64,000 bases of DNA from Adiantum capillus-veneris (lineage: Eukaryota; Streptophyta; Polypodiopsida; Polypodiales; Pteridaceae), in the NCBI GenBank assembly GCA_014529385.2, contig CM043965.1, forward strand, positions 66,771,690 to 66,835,689, in the 5' to 3' direction. Below the pieces are notes generated by a model. It was not told where the DNA came from and did no database searches. It worked only from the letters and a program-made list of their open reading frames with translations. Both the position numbers and the translations under genes were made by a program. Positions 10,459 to 22,658 of the stretch are shown here, piece by piece (position 1 is the stretch's first letter; every line of letters begins with the position of its first letter).

Positions 10459-12160
10459 CCAAAGGATTGGCCCTTACAGATAAAAGCAAGGATCAAAAAA
10501 GGTTTCTAAAAAGTTGTTGGAGCACATTTAGGCCCTTTGTGAAATGCTAATGTCGGAAGATAGATGCTATTTCTTCTAGTAGTGCCTCTACCATTTCGTT
10601 TGACCAAGTGCTTTGGTATGTTTTTCAAAATTTGTTAAAAAAATTGAAGTTTCTTCAAGTGCCTGATCCAATTTTATGCCTTCATAGCTTGGTTTGCCTC
10701 CTTCCTATGGAACTTTGCCATGCAATCATTTTGTATTATGTTGTTCATGAGCATCTTCTTGAAGTAGCTAAAGGTCTGACCTTGTACTCCCCTGGGGCGT
10801 CTCTTCTTCCAAAAATTCATTCTACTCCCATTTCAACCACCACAAAAAATATCCTCAAACCTATAAAGGGGAAAAAACCTATGAAGAGGCTTACCAATAC
10901 ACATGGTGGCCTATCCGCATCTTCAAATAAAATACCTAGACAATTTTGTGGTTCAAAGGATTTGGGAGACACTACTAGAACATTGGAATACAACACACAA
11001 GATGAACATGTATGCACACTTCAATCAAGAAACCGTGACCTACATTCTTTGGTTAGGAAGCCCAAGTTACATGGTAGATTTGTTCATTTTCTTTTTTGTA
11101 ATACGTTCATGGACTTTGTTCACCCAGCCACATTTTATGGTAAATTTTTCTTTAATTTTCATATCCCTAAGTCCTTGGCCTATTTCAAGATTGTTTTTGG
11201 ATGGATATATTCTAGAAATCTAGCACAAGCCCTTTACACACCTAGAGCCACATTTGTTGAATAGATTGATGAAAATGGAAGTTGTGGCTCCCTCTCCCAT
11301 ATAAGGTTTTCTAATCATTTAGTTGACCATGGGATCCACCGTAAGCATATCCTCCCTATTTCACAAGACTTTTTTAGACAACCCCTTCTTAGAGAGTTTA
11401 CTCTAAGTACAGGCTTGAACCACATTGCCCTTGTTCCAATTAACCAAGCTTGTAGTAAAAGAACTTTGTCTTCGCTAGGACATGTACTATCATGCATATC
11501 TCTAGCACCCTAGAACACCATAGATTCATTAGAGAATCCACTCTCAAATCTTTCAGGATAAATTTCCTAACCATAGATATAGTCAGTCTCTTTGGTTTAA
11601 GGACCAAGACTAGATTAATGAATTGCATTATGTAATGATTTCATTTACATTTGTGGGCTTGATAAGTCACCCAGACTCCAAATTTTATTTGCAAAAAACT
11701 TGTGTGGTTAGTGGAAAAATCGAGACTTCTATTGGAAGAGTTTATCCTTAACTCAATTTCAAAATTAGAGATTGTTGAGAAAAGTCATCTTTTTTGGCCA
11801 AAAGATGGGCTTGGAATGCCTTGTGAATACCTCTTTGCCTTATCTTATGGGCAATTACAAAATACATAAGAATGAATTTTGGTGGCTTACTAATGCGGTT
11901 GATTGTGTGTTTTCTCTTATTACATGTATCCAAAATCTTGTCTATGCTAAAGGCTGTTAATTCGGATTCGTTTGAGAAATTGCACTATAAATATAAATTT
12001 TTGCCCACACTCGCACAAACTATTACTGGTGGATTATTAATAACTAGTATGACTTTTTGATAAATTTGCTTGACATATTCTCTATCCATTCTTTTGACAT
12101 CAAAGCATGTTATGAGGCCATTCCTCATGAGGGGAAGAATGGTTTGATAGATGTAGGGTT
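10459..12160 (+). pseudogene. PLE-like reverse transcriptase element, old copy
   Basis: This is a degraded copy of the reverse-transcriptase ORF also found at 17547-19480. Matching segments occur in order: an N-terminal H-x2-F-x(n)-D-x3-P-x3-F...GW-Y block (about 11070-11260), a His-rich stretch followed by GLNHI (about 11320-11430), the LDKS motif (11658-11669), a NYKIHKNEF motif (about 11853-11879, the KIHK box of PLE-type RTs) with following NAVDCVFSLI, and FDIKACYEAIPHEG (about 12092-12133), the first catalytic-aspartate block. The frame changes several times and there are stops. It ends abruptly at about 12160, where the GypC fragment begins, so the YxDD block is missing. Upstream of about 10800 I could not align it. 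Protein-level similarity to the other copy is clear but distant, so it is much older or a different subfamily. Confidence 0.75.
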
Positions 12161-12164
12161 AAGG

Positions 12165-14625
12165 TGGATCGCTCGATATCGGTGCCTCTTATATCCCTTA
12201 CTCCTCTTGTCTAATTTTTTATTATGGTCGGTCTCTAGTGCAGAGTCGCTAGATGAATCGCTACTCGTGTCTTTTCCTCTCCAGGATAGATTGTCATCCA
12301 GGGTACCACTGGGCCTTGAATAGTTTGTCCCCACATTTGCACCAAGATTTAACTCAAATTCTTTGTCCTCAAAGTCAATTTCAATTGATGATTCCGACTC
12401 CGAATCGTGTTGGCTATAGTTTTTTGAGATGCTACTGGTTCCAATGTCAATCAAGCCTTTATATGGTAGGTCATTAAAAGTTATATGCATTGTCCCTATC
12501 ATATTTAAAGGTACGAGTTGTGGCACTCGTCCCCCTTAGGTGTTACCCAAGTTGTCTTTCTATTTTCCCAAGTGTCTGTGGTTGTTGCTAGGTGGACCCA
12601 ATCCATGTTGCCAGACTTAGCCATTCCAGGTAGAGCATCCACATAAGGGGAATCTTCCCCAACATCGGTGTCCTTTTTACACATGTAACAATACTGCAAT
12701 GGGGCTGAGTGAATTGTGGCGTCAGATCAATGGTCAATTATAAATCCTTTTCCTAGAGGATGTGCTCGACCAGCCACAAGATCAACATGAATGACAGAGT
12801 CTTGGAACTATAAGTAGACATGGTTTTTAGACCAGTCATGCACCATGTTTTCTTCCATCATGAAAGGACGTCCTAAGATCATTTCAGATGACATAGTGTG
12901 CTTGGAAAAATCCATAACAATGAAGGTGTGCATTATCTTGTGTCCAAGGACCTTGATCTTGAGATCTTCTAGCATCCCAATAGGTTTAACGATGGTCCCA
13001 TTGGCCATCTTTACCACTATGTTTGTAGTCCCAAGGTGAGGTCTCCCCATAGATTCCCAACAACTTTTAGTTACAATGCTAACCCGGTGCCCCCATCAAA
13101 GATTCCCTTCACAAAGATTAATCTTTTGGTAGTGATTGGTAGGGTTGCATTGGATTCATCGCCTTCAAAGTACTATCCTAACTTGTTGACACGTAGTTCA
13201 ACAACAGAGTTCTCATCCAGGTTGGGTTGTGAATTCAAGGTTTCCTCCTCTATTGGAACTTCATTAGACCTATTGACCGGTGCAAATTGTGGTAACCTGA
13301 CCTTCAGTTCTCCATTGAGGAAAGCTCAAAGAGCTAGGAATAGCTCGGGGTCTCCATATAGTTTAGACATGATGGTGGTTCTAACTTCTGAAGCCATGAA
13401 ATCCATCAATTTGGCAATATTTTAAGGAACTTTTTGGACTTCAGCCCCTTGACATGGGGAAGATGGGATCTCCATTTCTTCAGTAGAATCAGCTAATCCC
13501 TCTGTAAACATTCTCTCCAACAAGAAGGGAGTATGCCCACTTCCCAATCTCTTGGATGAAACTAGGTATGGCTAGTGGTCTATGGTCTTTGTGAGGTTGA
13601 TTTTGTGTAGGAAACATTGTGTCTATAATTTGGATCTTCCTAGGTGTTGGTTCTAGCTCCCTTTGGGTCTCATCTACCAAACTCCTTAATTGCTTGACTT
13701 GCTCGATCTCCTTTATAGGGTTTGGGTAAGTTTCGATCTTCTTCCTATGTTCCATGGGTTGTCTTCATTGTGTCTATTGTGGCTCATCATGATCCTCCTT
13801 GTTTTTTTCTTTTCTAATGGTCGTTTTAGTCTCCATGGTCTCACCTGAATCAAAATCATTTTTGGCGTCGTTCATATCCATGGAGTCATCACCAGTCCCT
13901 ATGTTAGTCTTTGAACTAGGGTTTGACTTTGTTACCTTTTGTGATATCTTCTTTCATGTTTTCTTCTTCTTCTTGGATTAGGTGATTGATGCCATGTCTC
14001 TTTCTTCAAGAATATAATTTTGGTTTTGGAGCATCGATCGTGTGAGTACATTTACTGGTACCACTGGTATACTTTGTGATGGTGCCTCAGTAATCTTAAC
14101 TAAGTTCAATGGTGTGATCCTTGGTGCATTTGGATTATTAGGACATTGGGAAATCAAATGATCTATGCCACATCGATTACACATGAGTATCAGCTTTGTA
14201 GATGTGCTCCCTTGATTGGTATGCACTAGCATGGCATTCTTTTGTACTCTAATAGGACACTCAGCTAGAAGATGTGGACCTCCACACTCATAGCATTGAA
14301 GAGGTGGTCTCTTGGCAGTGAGATTAATATTTTGGCCTCTTGCTACAAGAGAAGCTACCTGATAAGCATGTTTGACTTGTCCCCAATAGTCCTCCACGAA
14401 GTATTGTGGACACTCTTCAAATGCATCCATCCCATAAGCAATAGTAGGGTCTATATCTTCCACACAACCTTCCAAACAAGCATTAGATGGCTCACAACCC
14501 ATATGATTCATAAGGGAGACTCTTGGATGTAGGGGTTGTGGTCCTAGCACTAGAGGTGGTAGCTGTGTAGCTATGTAGCATGTGTTGCGATAGTTGTTCA
14601 ACAGGTGGGATAGGCATCAATGTAG
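12165..14625 (-). pseudogene. GypC gag-protease fragment
   Basis: This is a non-chromoviral gypsy fragment on the minus strand. The gag part (13978-14601) has two adjacent zinc-knuckle-like modules, CYECGGPHLLAEC and CNRCGIDHLISQC. A linker with KQLRSLVDETQRELEP (about 13660) follows. The protease region (about 12810-13130) has an active-site loop IFDGGTG and the C-terminal motif EMILGRPFMMEE. A downstream acidic Ser/Asp-rich stretch (about 12130-12430) continues to the breakpoint with the PLE-like copy. Stops and frameshifts interrupt it. The same family recurs at 59.7-63.4 kb with the same order. RT, RNase H and integrase are absent here. The right end is cut by the PLE-like element at about 14626. 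Confidence 0.82.
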
Positions 14626-15713
14626 TTGTGTCAGGCTGCATGTTACGGCTGTTTCCGAGCGAACCTTCATTTGAGAAAAAAGCGATACTTTACGTTTAGC
14701 CTGCCCACTAGTAGTTGGTGTTTCCTTTTTTCAAAAAAACTTGATATTATGGGTTACTGTTGTCTGCATTTTGGGACTGGTTGTTTTGAACAGGAAAGGG
14801 GTTATATTACTTTGGCATCACTTTGGTAAGGAATGCTACCACAAAAGCATTTGGTTACGCCTTTTGTAACGGTTCCCTAGCTTTGGCCGATATATTGTTA
14901 TTGTTATGGTGCTAACACTTTAAACATGGTATATCTTTTCCGTAAAAAAAACTTCATGGTTCGGAGTAAGGCCTGGCTTTTTAGCAGCGCTCCTTGTTAC
15001 TTGGAAGGCTTAAGAGAAGTATATGGTAAATGATGTACAAGTTAAGGGATGATTTGGAGTCCATTCACTATGATGAGTTTCTAACCTAATAGAAAGTTTA
15101 AACGAGCTTGATATTTTATATAAAACTGTAAATAAAACTTATTATAAACTTCATTTGGTGGAGCTTTCATAACTGATAAAACTGTTCAAAATATATGGAT
15201 AGGGGGGATTCTGACACTTGGATTAGAAGGGGTGATGGCCTTCTAATCAAAATGTTACTCTTTGACTAGAAACTTTGGGATTCTTTTAGGAAATTAGAGA
15301 AAATATATATTTCTGAAACTTTGGACTAAGCTTGTAAAGTTTTAAAAAGTTTGTAAGATGGACATGGATAACAATTGGTATAGTCCATTGATACATGTAA
15401 AACACATCCAAGGCTAATTGAATTGTTGTCTTGTTTGGATGGATGCAGATAAGGACTCTATGTTATCTTGGAGGTTTTTTTTTTACTTTGGCAAGCTGAC
15501 CTACACTGGATTGTCCACTCACTTATGATTCGGGAAGTTTTTCTACTATCTGTATACTGGAATGGGACCTCATTCCTACAAACATTGTACATAAATGATT
15601 CTAATACTGAGTTGTTTTTGTACTTATCTTTTCTTTGTTCCATAGCCAGCTGTCTTTTGAATGTGAAAGCTCAATTATGTCTTATTATCTAAGATTAAAC
15701 AGCTACACACACA
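14626..15713 (+). repeat. Left terminal repeat of PLE-like element
   Basis: It matches 20559-20934 plus 24716-25428. The distal part (from about 15000) is nearly identical between copies; the proximal part has scattered substitutions and small indels. The left edge adjoins GypC gag, so the repeat could be truncated there. In that case the true repeat would extend further left, and sequence at about 19.5-20.56 kb would belong to the right repeat. Confidence 0.85.
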
Positions 15714-16009
15714 TCCTATACATAAGGTTTTTTTTTCTAGAGAAACCGGGATGGTGGCTTTGGAAATTAATTCCGAAATTGAGCTGTAGGTTGGACCCAA
15801 AGTCTATAATCCCTTGACTGGTTAACTGGTGTTAGGTGGTCCTTCATAGACTCTATTTTTGGTCCCTGCTCACGTCTTCTATAGTCTTTGACTTTGCCGA
15901 TTTAAGGTTTGCAGGCCCAAAACTACAGTTAGTGTTTTTATTTTTATTATTATTTATGTTTAAACTGTTCCTTTTTCTGGACTACATACCCTTTAGAAAG
16001 ACAGCCCCC

Positions 16010-17546
16010 ATGGGTACTAAACACAACCCTGAGAATCATGCAAAGATTCTTGAACAGATTAAGCTATACCTTAAAGACCATAAACCAAAGAATGCTTTGG
16101 CAGTTAGAACTAGACCCTTCCTTACTAGGAAAGCCAAAGATTGTATTACTTACTGCGGTAAGGAAAAGTAAACCTCACCACACTTTTTTGAAATATTGCA
16201 GACTCTTGCTCTCTCACAAGGATTGGATTTGACCTCTGAGCCCCTCTCTGTGGCCATATCTCCTGTACTCAGATGTATTAGCAGCTTGGATGCTTCTCAA
16301 CTAATATATAACTTGGCTCTTACCTCTCACAAGAAATTGTATGTCTTACATGTGCTGTTTTTCAATGATTGGGTCAAAATTTTGGCTACTCTGGATAACA
16401 ACTCCAAGGAAGGGGTTAATTTGATTACCCAATACATAGCCCAACTTCCCTTATTGTCTTCACAATACCAACAAGAGCTTGCCCTATTCTCTTCCTCAGG
16501 TGCTGATCTGTCTAACTTTCTAAGGAAGCTGTGCGGTCTCAATCCCTCTTTTGTATGTACACCGACTACTCTGACTATCCCACAAAGTGGTGGTATCTTT
16601 TGTAGGGATAGTGTAGCCCTTGAAGCAATTAAAGAAGTTCAGAGTAATCTTTGTTCCCTCAATGACTCTAACCTCTTGGAGATGGTACCTAAGATTCATA
16701 AAGTTTTTCCTGTCTTACCTTTTAGACAAATTGAAATTGAATCCCTTGAGGTTGACCATCAGCTTTGGGTCCTGCCCAACAAAGCGTTCTTAGCACCCAT
16801 TTTGACTGAAACTTGGGTATACCTTGCCAACCTCCCTGCCTTTACTGTGGAGGACTGTAGACTCAAGATTTTGAAAGCATGACAATTTTTTCACAAAGGG
16901 CAACTCATCAAAGCACTCTTCAACCTCAATCTCATTGACCACTCCAAATGTCCCTCCAATACCGGCCTCTACATCTGTACTAAAGGAAACATGGAATTTG
17001 CTAAAAGTAACCCGGATTTCTACACTAAATCCATCTGAATGTCTTTCGACCTTATGTAAAATGTGCCTGTAGATTTCTTGACCGTAAAGCCTCTTGTGAA
17101 TCTAATATCATGTGGTTCGATCATACCATTTGGCTTATTCTCAACCATCTTGACCTACTCTTCCCAGAAAAACCTATGGAATTTCACCTCTCTCTCATTT
17201 TCTCTTGGCTGGGTGGCCAAGCTAAGAAAATTATAATTGCGCAGATTGCCTTTAACATCTTCCGTGGACTTATGTTGGATATCCTGAAGGAGTTAGAATC
17301 TGATGAGCGTGGGATTTACCTAACTACTTATGCTAACTAAAAGGTGTTAAGATCATCACTAGTTTACTTAAACCATGTATTGATGAGGATGACTCCCCTG
17401 CCCTAAAAAGACCCAACTCTTTGACTACTCCCAACTCCTTCACTTCCTTTTTGACACCTAGCTCTTCCTCTAACCGGGGAAAAGCTCATAGCTACACTAG
17501 GGGTAGAGGCAGGATTCCCCCCATCAGGAATTTCCTTGAAATGTAA
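16010..17546 (+). pseudogene. PLE-like element ORF1 (gag-like, unrecognised core)
   Basis: The first coding block starts at a plausible ATG (16010, MGTKHNPENHAK). The frame reads through one stop (16169-16171) into a 228-codon stretch (16196-16882) and one further stop at 16880. It then continues after frame changes at about 17030 and 17340. The last segment (17343-17546) is Ser/Thr/Pro-rich and ends in a basic tail (NRGKAHSYTRGRGRIPP), which looks like a nucleic-acid-binding C-terminus. I do not recognise a domain in the central 300 residues and no zinc knuckle is visible. By position it would be the gag-like or structural ORF. It stops at TAA 17544-17546, directly in frame with ORF2. Confidence 0.6.
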
Positions 17547-19480
17547 TCCTTGGTGATATTGCCGGTTACTACAAGCCCTTGTGGTAGAAGAATTCTCGAT
17601 AAAGTGGATCCGAACAAAGGATATATCTACATACACTGTCTCTTTCACAATGTACTTCTCGATTGGATTCAACCAAAAAACCTTTTTTGTGAGTGCTTTG
17701 AACTCCTTTTTGGCAATCACAAACTGCTTGACAATATACTCATAGGATGGAAGTATCAACAACCTGTGAAAAATTTAGTTTACAATAATGACTTTCTTTG
17801 GCGTGATTCTATTCCCGAATGTACATGCTATCAATTTACCACCTTTTGCAGGAACTTCGAGGCATATGGAAAACATGTTTGTACCTGTGATCTTAGCATT
17901 ATTGAAAATATTAAAGTACGTAGAATCTTGGCCAATGGGCTCAATCATATACCTAACTTTCCCAAAAACCCCTACCTTGCTCTATCAGCTATACTAAGCT
18001 GCCTCACTGACCTTGTCAGTGCTCTCCAACTGGAGATGACAGTCCTACCGGACTTAAGGAAAGTTGTGAAGGAATGCTTCCTTCAAAAAATATCACAAAT
18101 TCCTAGAAAATGGTTATCCTCGGATGAATCCTAGCTTACATCACAGCTGGCCTTTGATTTTCAAAATATTTCTGATAAATGGTTTGTAGTCAGGCTTGAC
18201 AAAAGCTCTAACTGTCCCACTCATATTTGCAAATACCTTGCTTGGAAGGCTGCCCACGATCGAGTATTTGGAAAGGAATTCTGCAGTATTAACTCTTCAC
18301 TAAAAATAGTTACAGATAACATCTCAAAATGCTTAGGGAATCTAGGCTACTTTGTACAGAACACTAAGCTACCAGTATTATTTCCCACCTATAAGATTCA
18401 TAAGCATAAGTTTAGATGGATATCTGATGCTTCCAATGGTATCTTTACTGATATCACCAAGGATATTACGCTTTTCCTTGACCTTATACTAGCCGAGTTT
18501 GAGCTTATTTGTGCCACTAAACAAAAAATCTGCCAAGACTTCCTTCATATACAATACAACCCCTTTTGGCTTACAAAAAACTCTACAGAAGTCTCACTTA
18601 ACCTTCCACAACAAATCTTTCACATTTTTACTGTGGACATTACACAATGCTATGAAAACATTCCCCTTGATGGGGATCTTGGCCTTAAGACCATTCTTGC
18701 CAAGGTGGTTAAAATGGCTTTCTCCAATGCTGAAACATTTTTACATCTCTCTTTCCAAAAAACCCAGGTGGATTAAGAAAACTCACTCCATACACTCCTT
18801 ACACTTCGATGATGAAAAGCTTTGCTTCTACATCTCATGGCTGCTTAATAACTATACTATAGTTTTTGGCGGTCTATGTTTCAACCAATGCCTAGGCATC
18901 CCCATGGGGTTCTCATGTTCTCCACTTATATGTAATATCTACCTTGCTTTCTTCGAATACGAATGGTTTCTCAGAGCCATGAAATCTTACAAAAATAATC
19001 TTTCACAGTTTAGACATACTTATAGATATATGGATGACTTACTAAGTGTCAACAATAAAGCCTTTCTCAAAAAAAATTGACTGATTTATCCTCATTACCT
19101 TAAAATTGAACCTACATCTTTACATGAGATCATTACACCCAATGGGGCTTTTTGCACATCAATCCAATTCCTTAACCTTTTATCTCTCTTCATGTTCCAT
19201 CTGTCGGTGGATATGACATAAGGTTTGTTTGGAAAAGAGATCTCCTGAAACTACCACTTGTGGAGTTCATAAAAAGGAATAGCAAAAGGCCTCAGAAGGC
19301 TGCTATTAGCTCATGTATCAAACTGCTCCACTTAATTTGTTATTCATCCTCTGATTATTTCCTTGCGTAGGAGGATGTTAACTAATCAGAAAGTATTGCC
19401 TTAACGGGTTTAATAGAAACCAGGTATGTGACATAATTCACAATCTCTCACCCAGCATAATTGGCCTGGGTTACACTTTA
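17547..19480 (+). pseudogene. PLE-like reverse transcriptase ORF2
   Basis: It is in frame with the end of ORF1 and has no ATG at its start. Order of motifs: an N-terminal block ending GWKYQQPVKNLVY; ECTCYQF (about 17818) and a C-x-C-D block GKHVCTCDLSII (about 17869-17904) followed by GLNHIP; VRLDKSS (the DK motif, Asp at 18198-18200); PTYKIHKHKFRW (KIHK at 18393-18404); FTVDITQCYENIP (first catalytic Asp at 18636-18638); GIPMGFSCSPLICNIYLAFFEY (about 18895-18960, given as one motif region); RYMDDLL (YMDD at 19027-19038, catalytic Asp pair); and a thumb with VWKRDLLKLPLVEF (about 19220). This layout matches the KIHK/YMDD reverse transcriptases of Penelope-like elements and related uncharacterised proteins known from invertebrates. 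Damage: TAG at 18132, a frameshift near 18755 in an A-run, TGA at 19078, and frameshifts near 19170 and 19370. No GIY-YIG domain follows the thumb. Confidence 0.78.
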
Positions 19481-19508
19481 AACAGGATAATCTCATTTCT
19501 CTAATAAG

Positions 19509-19556
19509 GTAGTAGGCCCATACACAATGGGCCTACTACTGACCCATTGTGTATGG
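19509..19556 (+). other. Two mutually exclusive perfect hairpins after the RT ORF
   Basis: Two perfect stems overlap. Stem one pairs 19509-19521 (GTAGTAGGCCCAT) with 19527-19539 around a 5-base loop. Stem two pairs 19518-19531 (CCATACACAATGGG) with 19543-19556 around an 11-base loop. They share bases, so only one can form at a time. They lie just after the RT thumb and before a CA microsatellite. A role in transcript ending or 3'-end recognition is inference. Confidence 0.85.
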
Positions 19557-19573
19557 CGCCTCGGTTAGGGCGG

Positions 19574-19574
<1 letters not shown>

Positions 19575-19608
<34 letters not shown>
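19575..19608. repeat. (CA)n microsatellite
   Basis: This is a near-pure CA tract in the 3' non-coding part of the PLE-like element, directly after the double hairpin. Confidence 0.95.
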
Positions 19609-19609
<1 letters not shown>

Positions 19610-19874
19610 TGGTACTTATATATAGCTTCTCGCCTTTATATATATATATTTTAAAAAAAAACTTCACCTCCTCACCATGGGACTAGGCCCGTATCTATTA
19701 CCTGCAAGTAGGTTTTTACTTAGTGGTTTACTACTCTACTACCATTACTTGTCGTGAAGGCGCAGGGCTCTCTCTCTGCAACCATAGGCGGCCTCACTGT
19801 CATGTAATGCAGTTGGTACACTCATGGAAATTCTACTCATGACCACGATCTAGCGGACCGCCTCCCTCCTTCCT

Positions 19875-19884
19875 CTATATAAAG
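19875..19884 (+). promoter_or_regulatory. Candidate TATA box CTATATAAAG
   Basis: This is a canonical plant TATA box in a pyrimidine-rich context. It lies 0.68 kb upstream of the recognised right terminal repeat. If the left repeat is truncated, this would sit inside the full-length repeat and be the element promoter. No transcript evidence is available. Confidence 0.45.
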
Positions 19885-20934
19885 AATTGAGAGCACTTGT
19901 CTGGCCCTCACTTAGCTTTGTTTTGTTGTAACCTTGCCTTGAAAAATATGCATGGTGTTCTGACATTGAAGCATGGAGCTCACTACTTCTAGCACACAAG
20001 TCCACTTCCTTGGCCATATGTTTTTTTTTTTGCAGGTCTTTTTAAATAACTACTGTTGAGGATGGTTTTTTCTAAAAAAAGCACGTTGCTCTTGCTCTAA
20101 TACCGGGTTATGATACTCTTTGATGAAAATCACACATGGCTTATCATGCCATGACATGGTGGCTATGGTAATGTCGCGGGCACTGTTATTGTTAAAGGTG
20201 TTTTTTGGTTGCATAATACATGAGGTTTTTTATCTGTTATGTGTTAACTTATTAGTGGTCCTCTTTTTGATACAGCTTACTGTCTATTGATTGCTCTTAA
20301 AAACTTTTGGTTCTCTACCTTATCGGTGGCTGCACCACTTGTTTTGGCTAGGGCCTTTTTCCCTAGTAACTGGTACAGACATGCTATTTTTTAATATGCA
20401 CTAATCTGTTTGCAGTCTGGCCGACTAACTGGTGGTGCCTTGATTACATGGGTTGTTGCCTTTCGACTGATTGAACCATAGTTGGGTTTGGATGGTAAAT
20501 TGGATAAAAGGGGGTATGGTATTCCACCCTCTACACACCAATTGTGTGTTTATATGCATTGTGCTGGGCTGTATGTTACGGCTGTTTCTCAGCGAACCTT
20601 CATTTGAAAAAAAAGCTACACTTTACGTTTTAGCCTGCCCACTAGTAGTTGTTTCCTTTTTAAAAAAAACTTGATATTATGAGTTACTGTTGTCTGCGTT
20701 TTGGGACTGGTTGTTTTGAACAGGAAAGGGGTTCTATTACTTTGGCATCACTTTGGTAAGGAATGCTGCCAGAAATGCATTCAATTACGTCTTTTGTAAC
20801 GGTTCCCTAGCTTTGGCTGATATATTGTTATTGTTATGGTGCTAACACTTTAAACATGGTATATCTTTTCCCTGGAAAAAACTTCATGGTTCAGAGTAAG
20901 GCCTGGATTTTTAGCAGCGCTCCTTGTTACTTGG

Positions 20935-21128
20935 TGTTGGGGTAAAGCCCCATGTGGCCGGTTAGGCCAGGTGCCCGCCCACTATACTTATTCATTATGT
21001 ACATAATAGAATAAGGGGGCTCACATGTAGAGAGTGAGTTTCAGCCCCTGCAAACACAAGGTCTCCTCTTCTCCTCTCTTCCCCATCGTTGCAGACACAC
21101 TCACACATGCTCTCGCTCGCGCTCTTCA
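20935..21128 (+). repeat. 5' LTR of non-autonomous copia
   Basis: It is 194 bp and begins TGTTGGGGTA and ends GCTCTTCA. It matches 24355-24554 with few differences, mainly in an AC-rich tract that has expanded in the 3' copy. Confidence 0.92.
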
Positions 21129-21130
21129 AC

Positions 21131-21142
21131 TGGTATCAGAGC
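21131..21142 (+). promoter_or_regulatory. Primer-binding site, tRNA-iMet
   Basis: TGGTATCAGAGC lies two bases after the LTR end, the usual plant copia primer site. Confidence 0.94.
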
Positions 21143-22658
21143 TCAGGGATTGGGAGCACCATTGGAGCTCAGCGGGGAGGCAAGCGAAGAAGCAGCAAAA
21201 ACTGCAGCATGTTTTTGCAGATCTGTTTTGGCCTACCAAAACGTTTTCATGCTCCTGACCGGTTTTTTTTCCTCTTCAACTTTGCAGAAGAAAGTTTTCT
21301 CAAAATCTTTACCAATTTTGAGATACGTCTCTCAAACTGCCTGCACGTCTAGGGTACACAGGTGCAGATTTTTACAGATCTGTTTTGACCTATATAAACA
21401 GCACATTTCAGGTCCACTCACGCACAACCCAACCGTTTTCGCGTGGTCTACAACTTTGCAAAAGGAAGTTTCTGCAAATTCTGAGCAGTTTGGAAGATGT
21501 GAGCTGACAGGTTGTAGGGTATTCGAGAAGTTGAAGATTATGTATGCATATTGTGGTGATTTGCTACATTCAGAGAGCTCGGATTGATCTTTTGACATTC
21601 TCTTGTTTTGCACATTGATGTTTTGCTCTCAGTGAAGAGAGTGTGGGTTGATATTTTCAAGCACATTTATGTGCACACTTGAGAACAGTTCGTGGATGTA
21701 TGCATTCTTGTGGACTCTCAGGTTCGAGAGTGGTTTCATCTCACAGGTTATGTGCATTGACTTATGCGATTGAGCAGATTTCGGAAAGTGTGGTGCATAA
21801 ATTTGCAAAGAGTTTTGCAAGCATTTATAGCATGATTGTGAGCTGAATTTTCAGCTAATTTGGATGCTGTTTGATACACATTTGGTACATGCTTGATGCT
21901 CGTTTATATTGCCATGTGGATGCACATGATGTGCGCTTTTTGGCGGATGGTATTCTTCGCCTTGCAATGGCATATGTGGGATGATTTTCAGCTGTTTTCA
22001 GCATCAATCTGTGTCACATTTTGGTTGGTTTGCATCCAAGTTTATGCTAGTATATGCTTCACTTAAAGAGTGCGGTTGATGCACTTTGTGTTTCGGATTA
22101 CAGGATTGTTTTCCAAGTTTAAGGAGTTGAGACTTTGGGGCAGCTCATGTATACTTGAGTGCAAATTTTGCACATGATTTGCTCATGGTTTTGAGCATGT
22201 TTATGGCATGTATGGTTATTATGGTTAGATAGCCAAATACTGTCGAAACTCTACCGGATTTTTCTTGCGAGTTTATTTGTTTATGTGCATGGTTTGCAAT
22301 CATTGCATTTGGCACTCAGTGGTTGCTTTGCCATAGTGTTTTGGCATCGCATTGTAAAAGTGTTTGCTCACCGGATTATGTCATTTGACATACATGTGGT
22401 AATCTCTTCAGGAGGGAGATTGTTGATGATAGTTTCATCAATTACCACATAGTGCTCTTGGATTAGAGCGAGTGTTTTGGCATCTTATGATTTTGCTCAC
22501 TTGTTTCTTTACATTGATCGCCATATTTGATGATACTTCTCTTAGACAGCTTATGCCAGCTTCTGTTGTATTTTGACAGTACTTGGTGTATGAGTTAGCC
22601 AGGCTTTGGCTATTGTCAGTTGATCGACTTGTGCTTTGTCTTGTCACAGGTTATCGCC
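21143..22658 (+). other. Long non-coding leader of the copia
   Basis: The leader is about 1.5 kb between the primer site and the gag start, with no sizeable plus-strand frame that I recognise. At 22411-22424 a purine-rich run is followed by TGTTGATGATAG, which looks like a polypurine tract next to an LTR start and may be a fossil insertion. A pyrimidine-rich TTGTCACAGG lies just before the ATG and could be a splice acceptor. Neither is proven. Confidence 0.5.

Noticed and set aside
10608-11264. A 218-codon plus-strand frame as an independent gene
   Set aside because: Its C-terminal half aligns by motif with the N-terminal block of the PLE-like RT ORF, so it is part of that decayed element.
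18499-19080. The 193-codon frame as a complete protein
   Set aside because: Its first half is out of frame with the RT; only the part after about 18760 continues the RT, so it reflects a frameshift.
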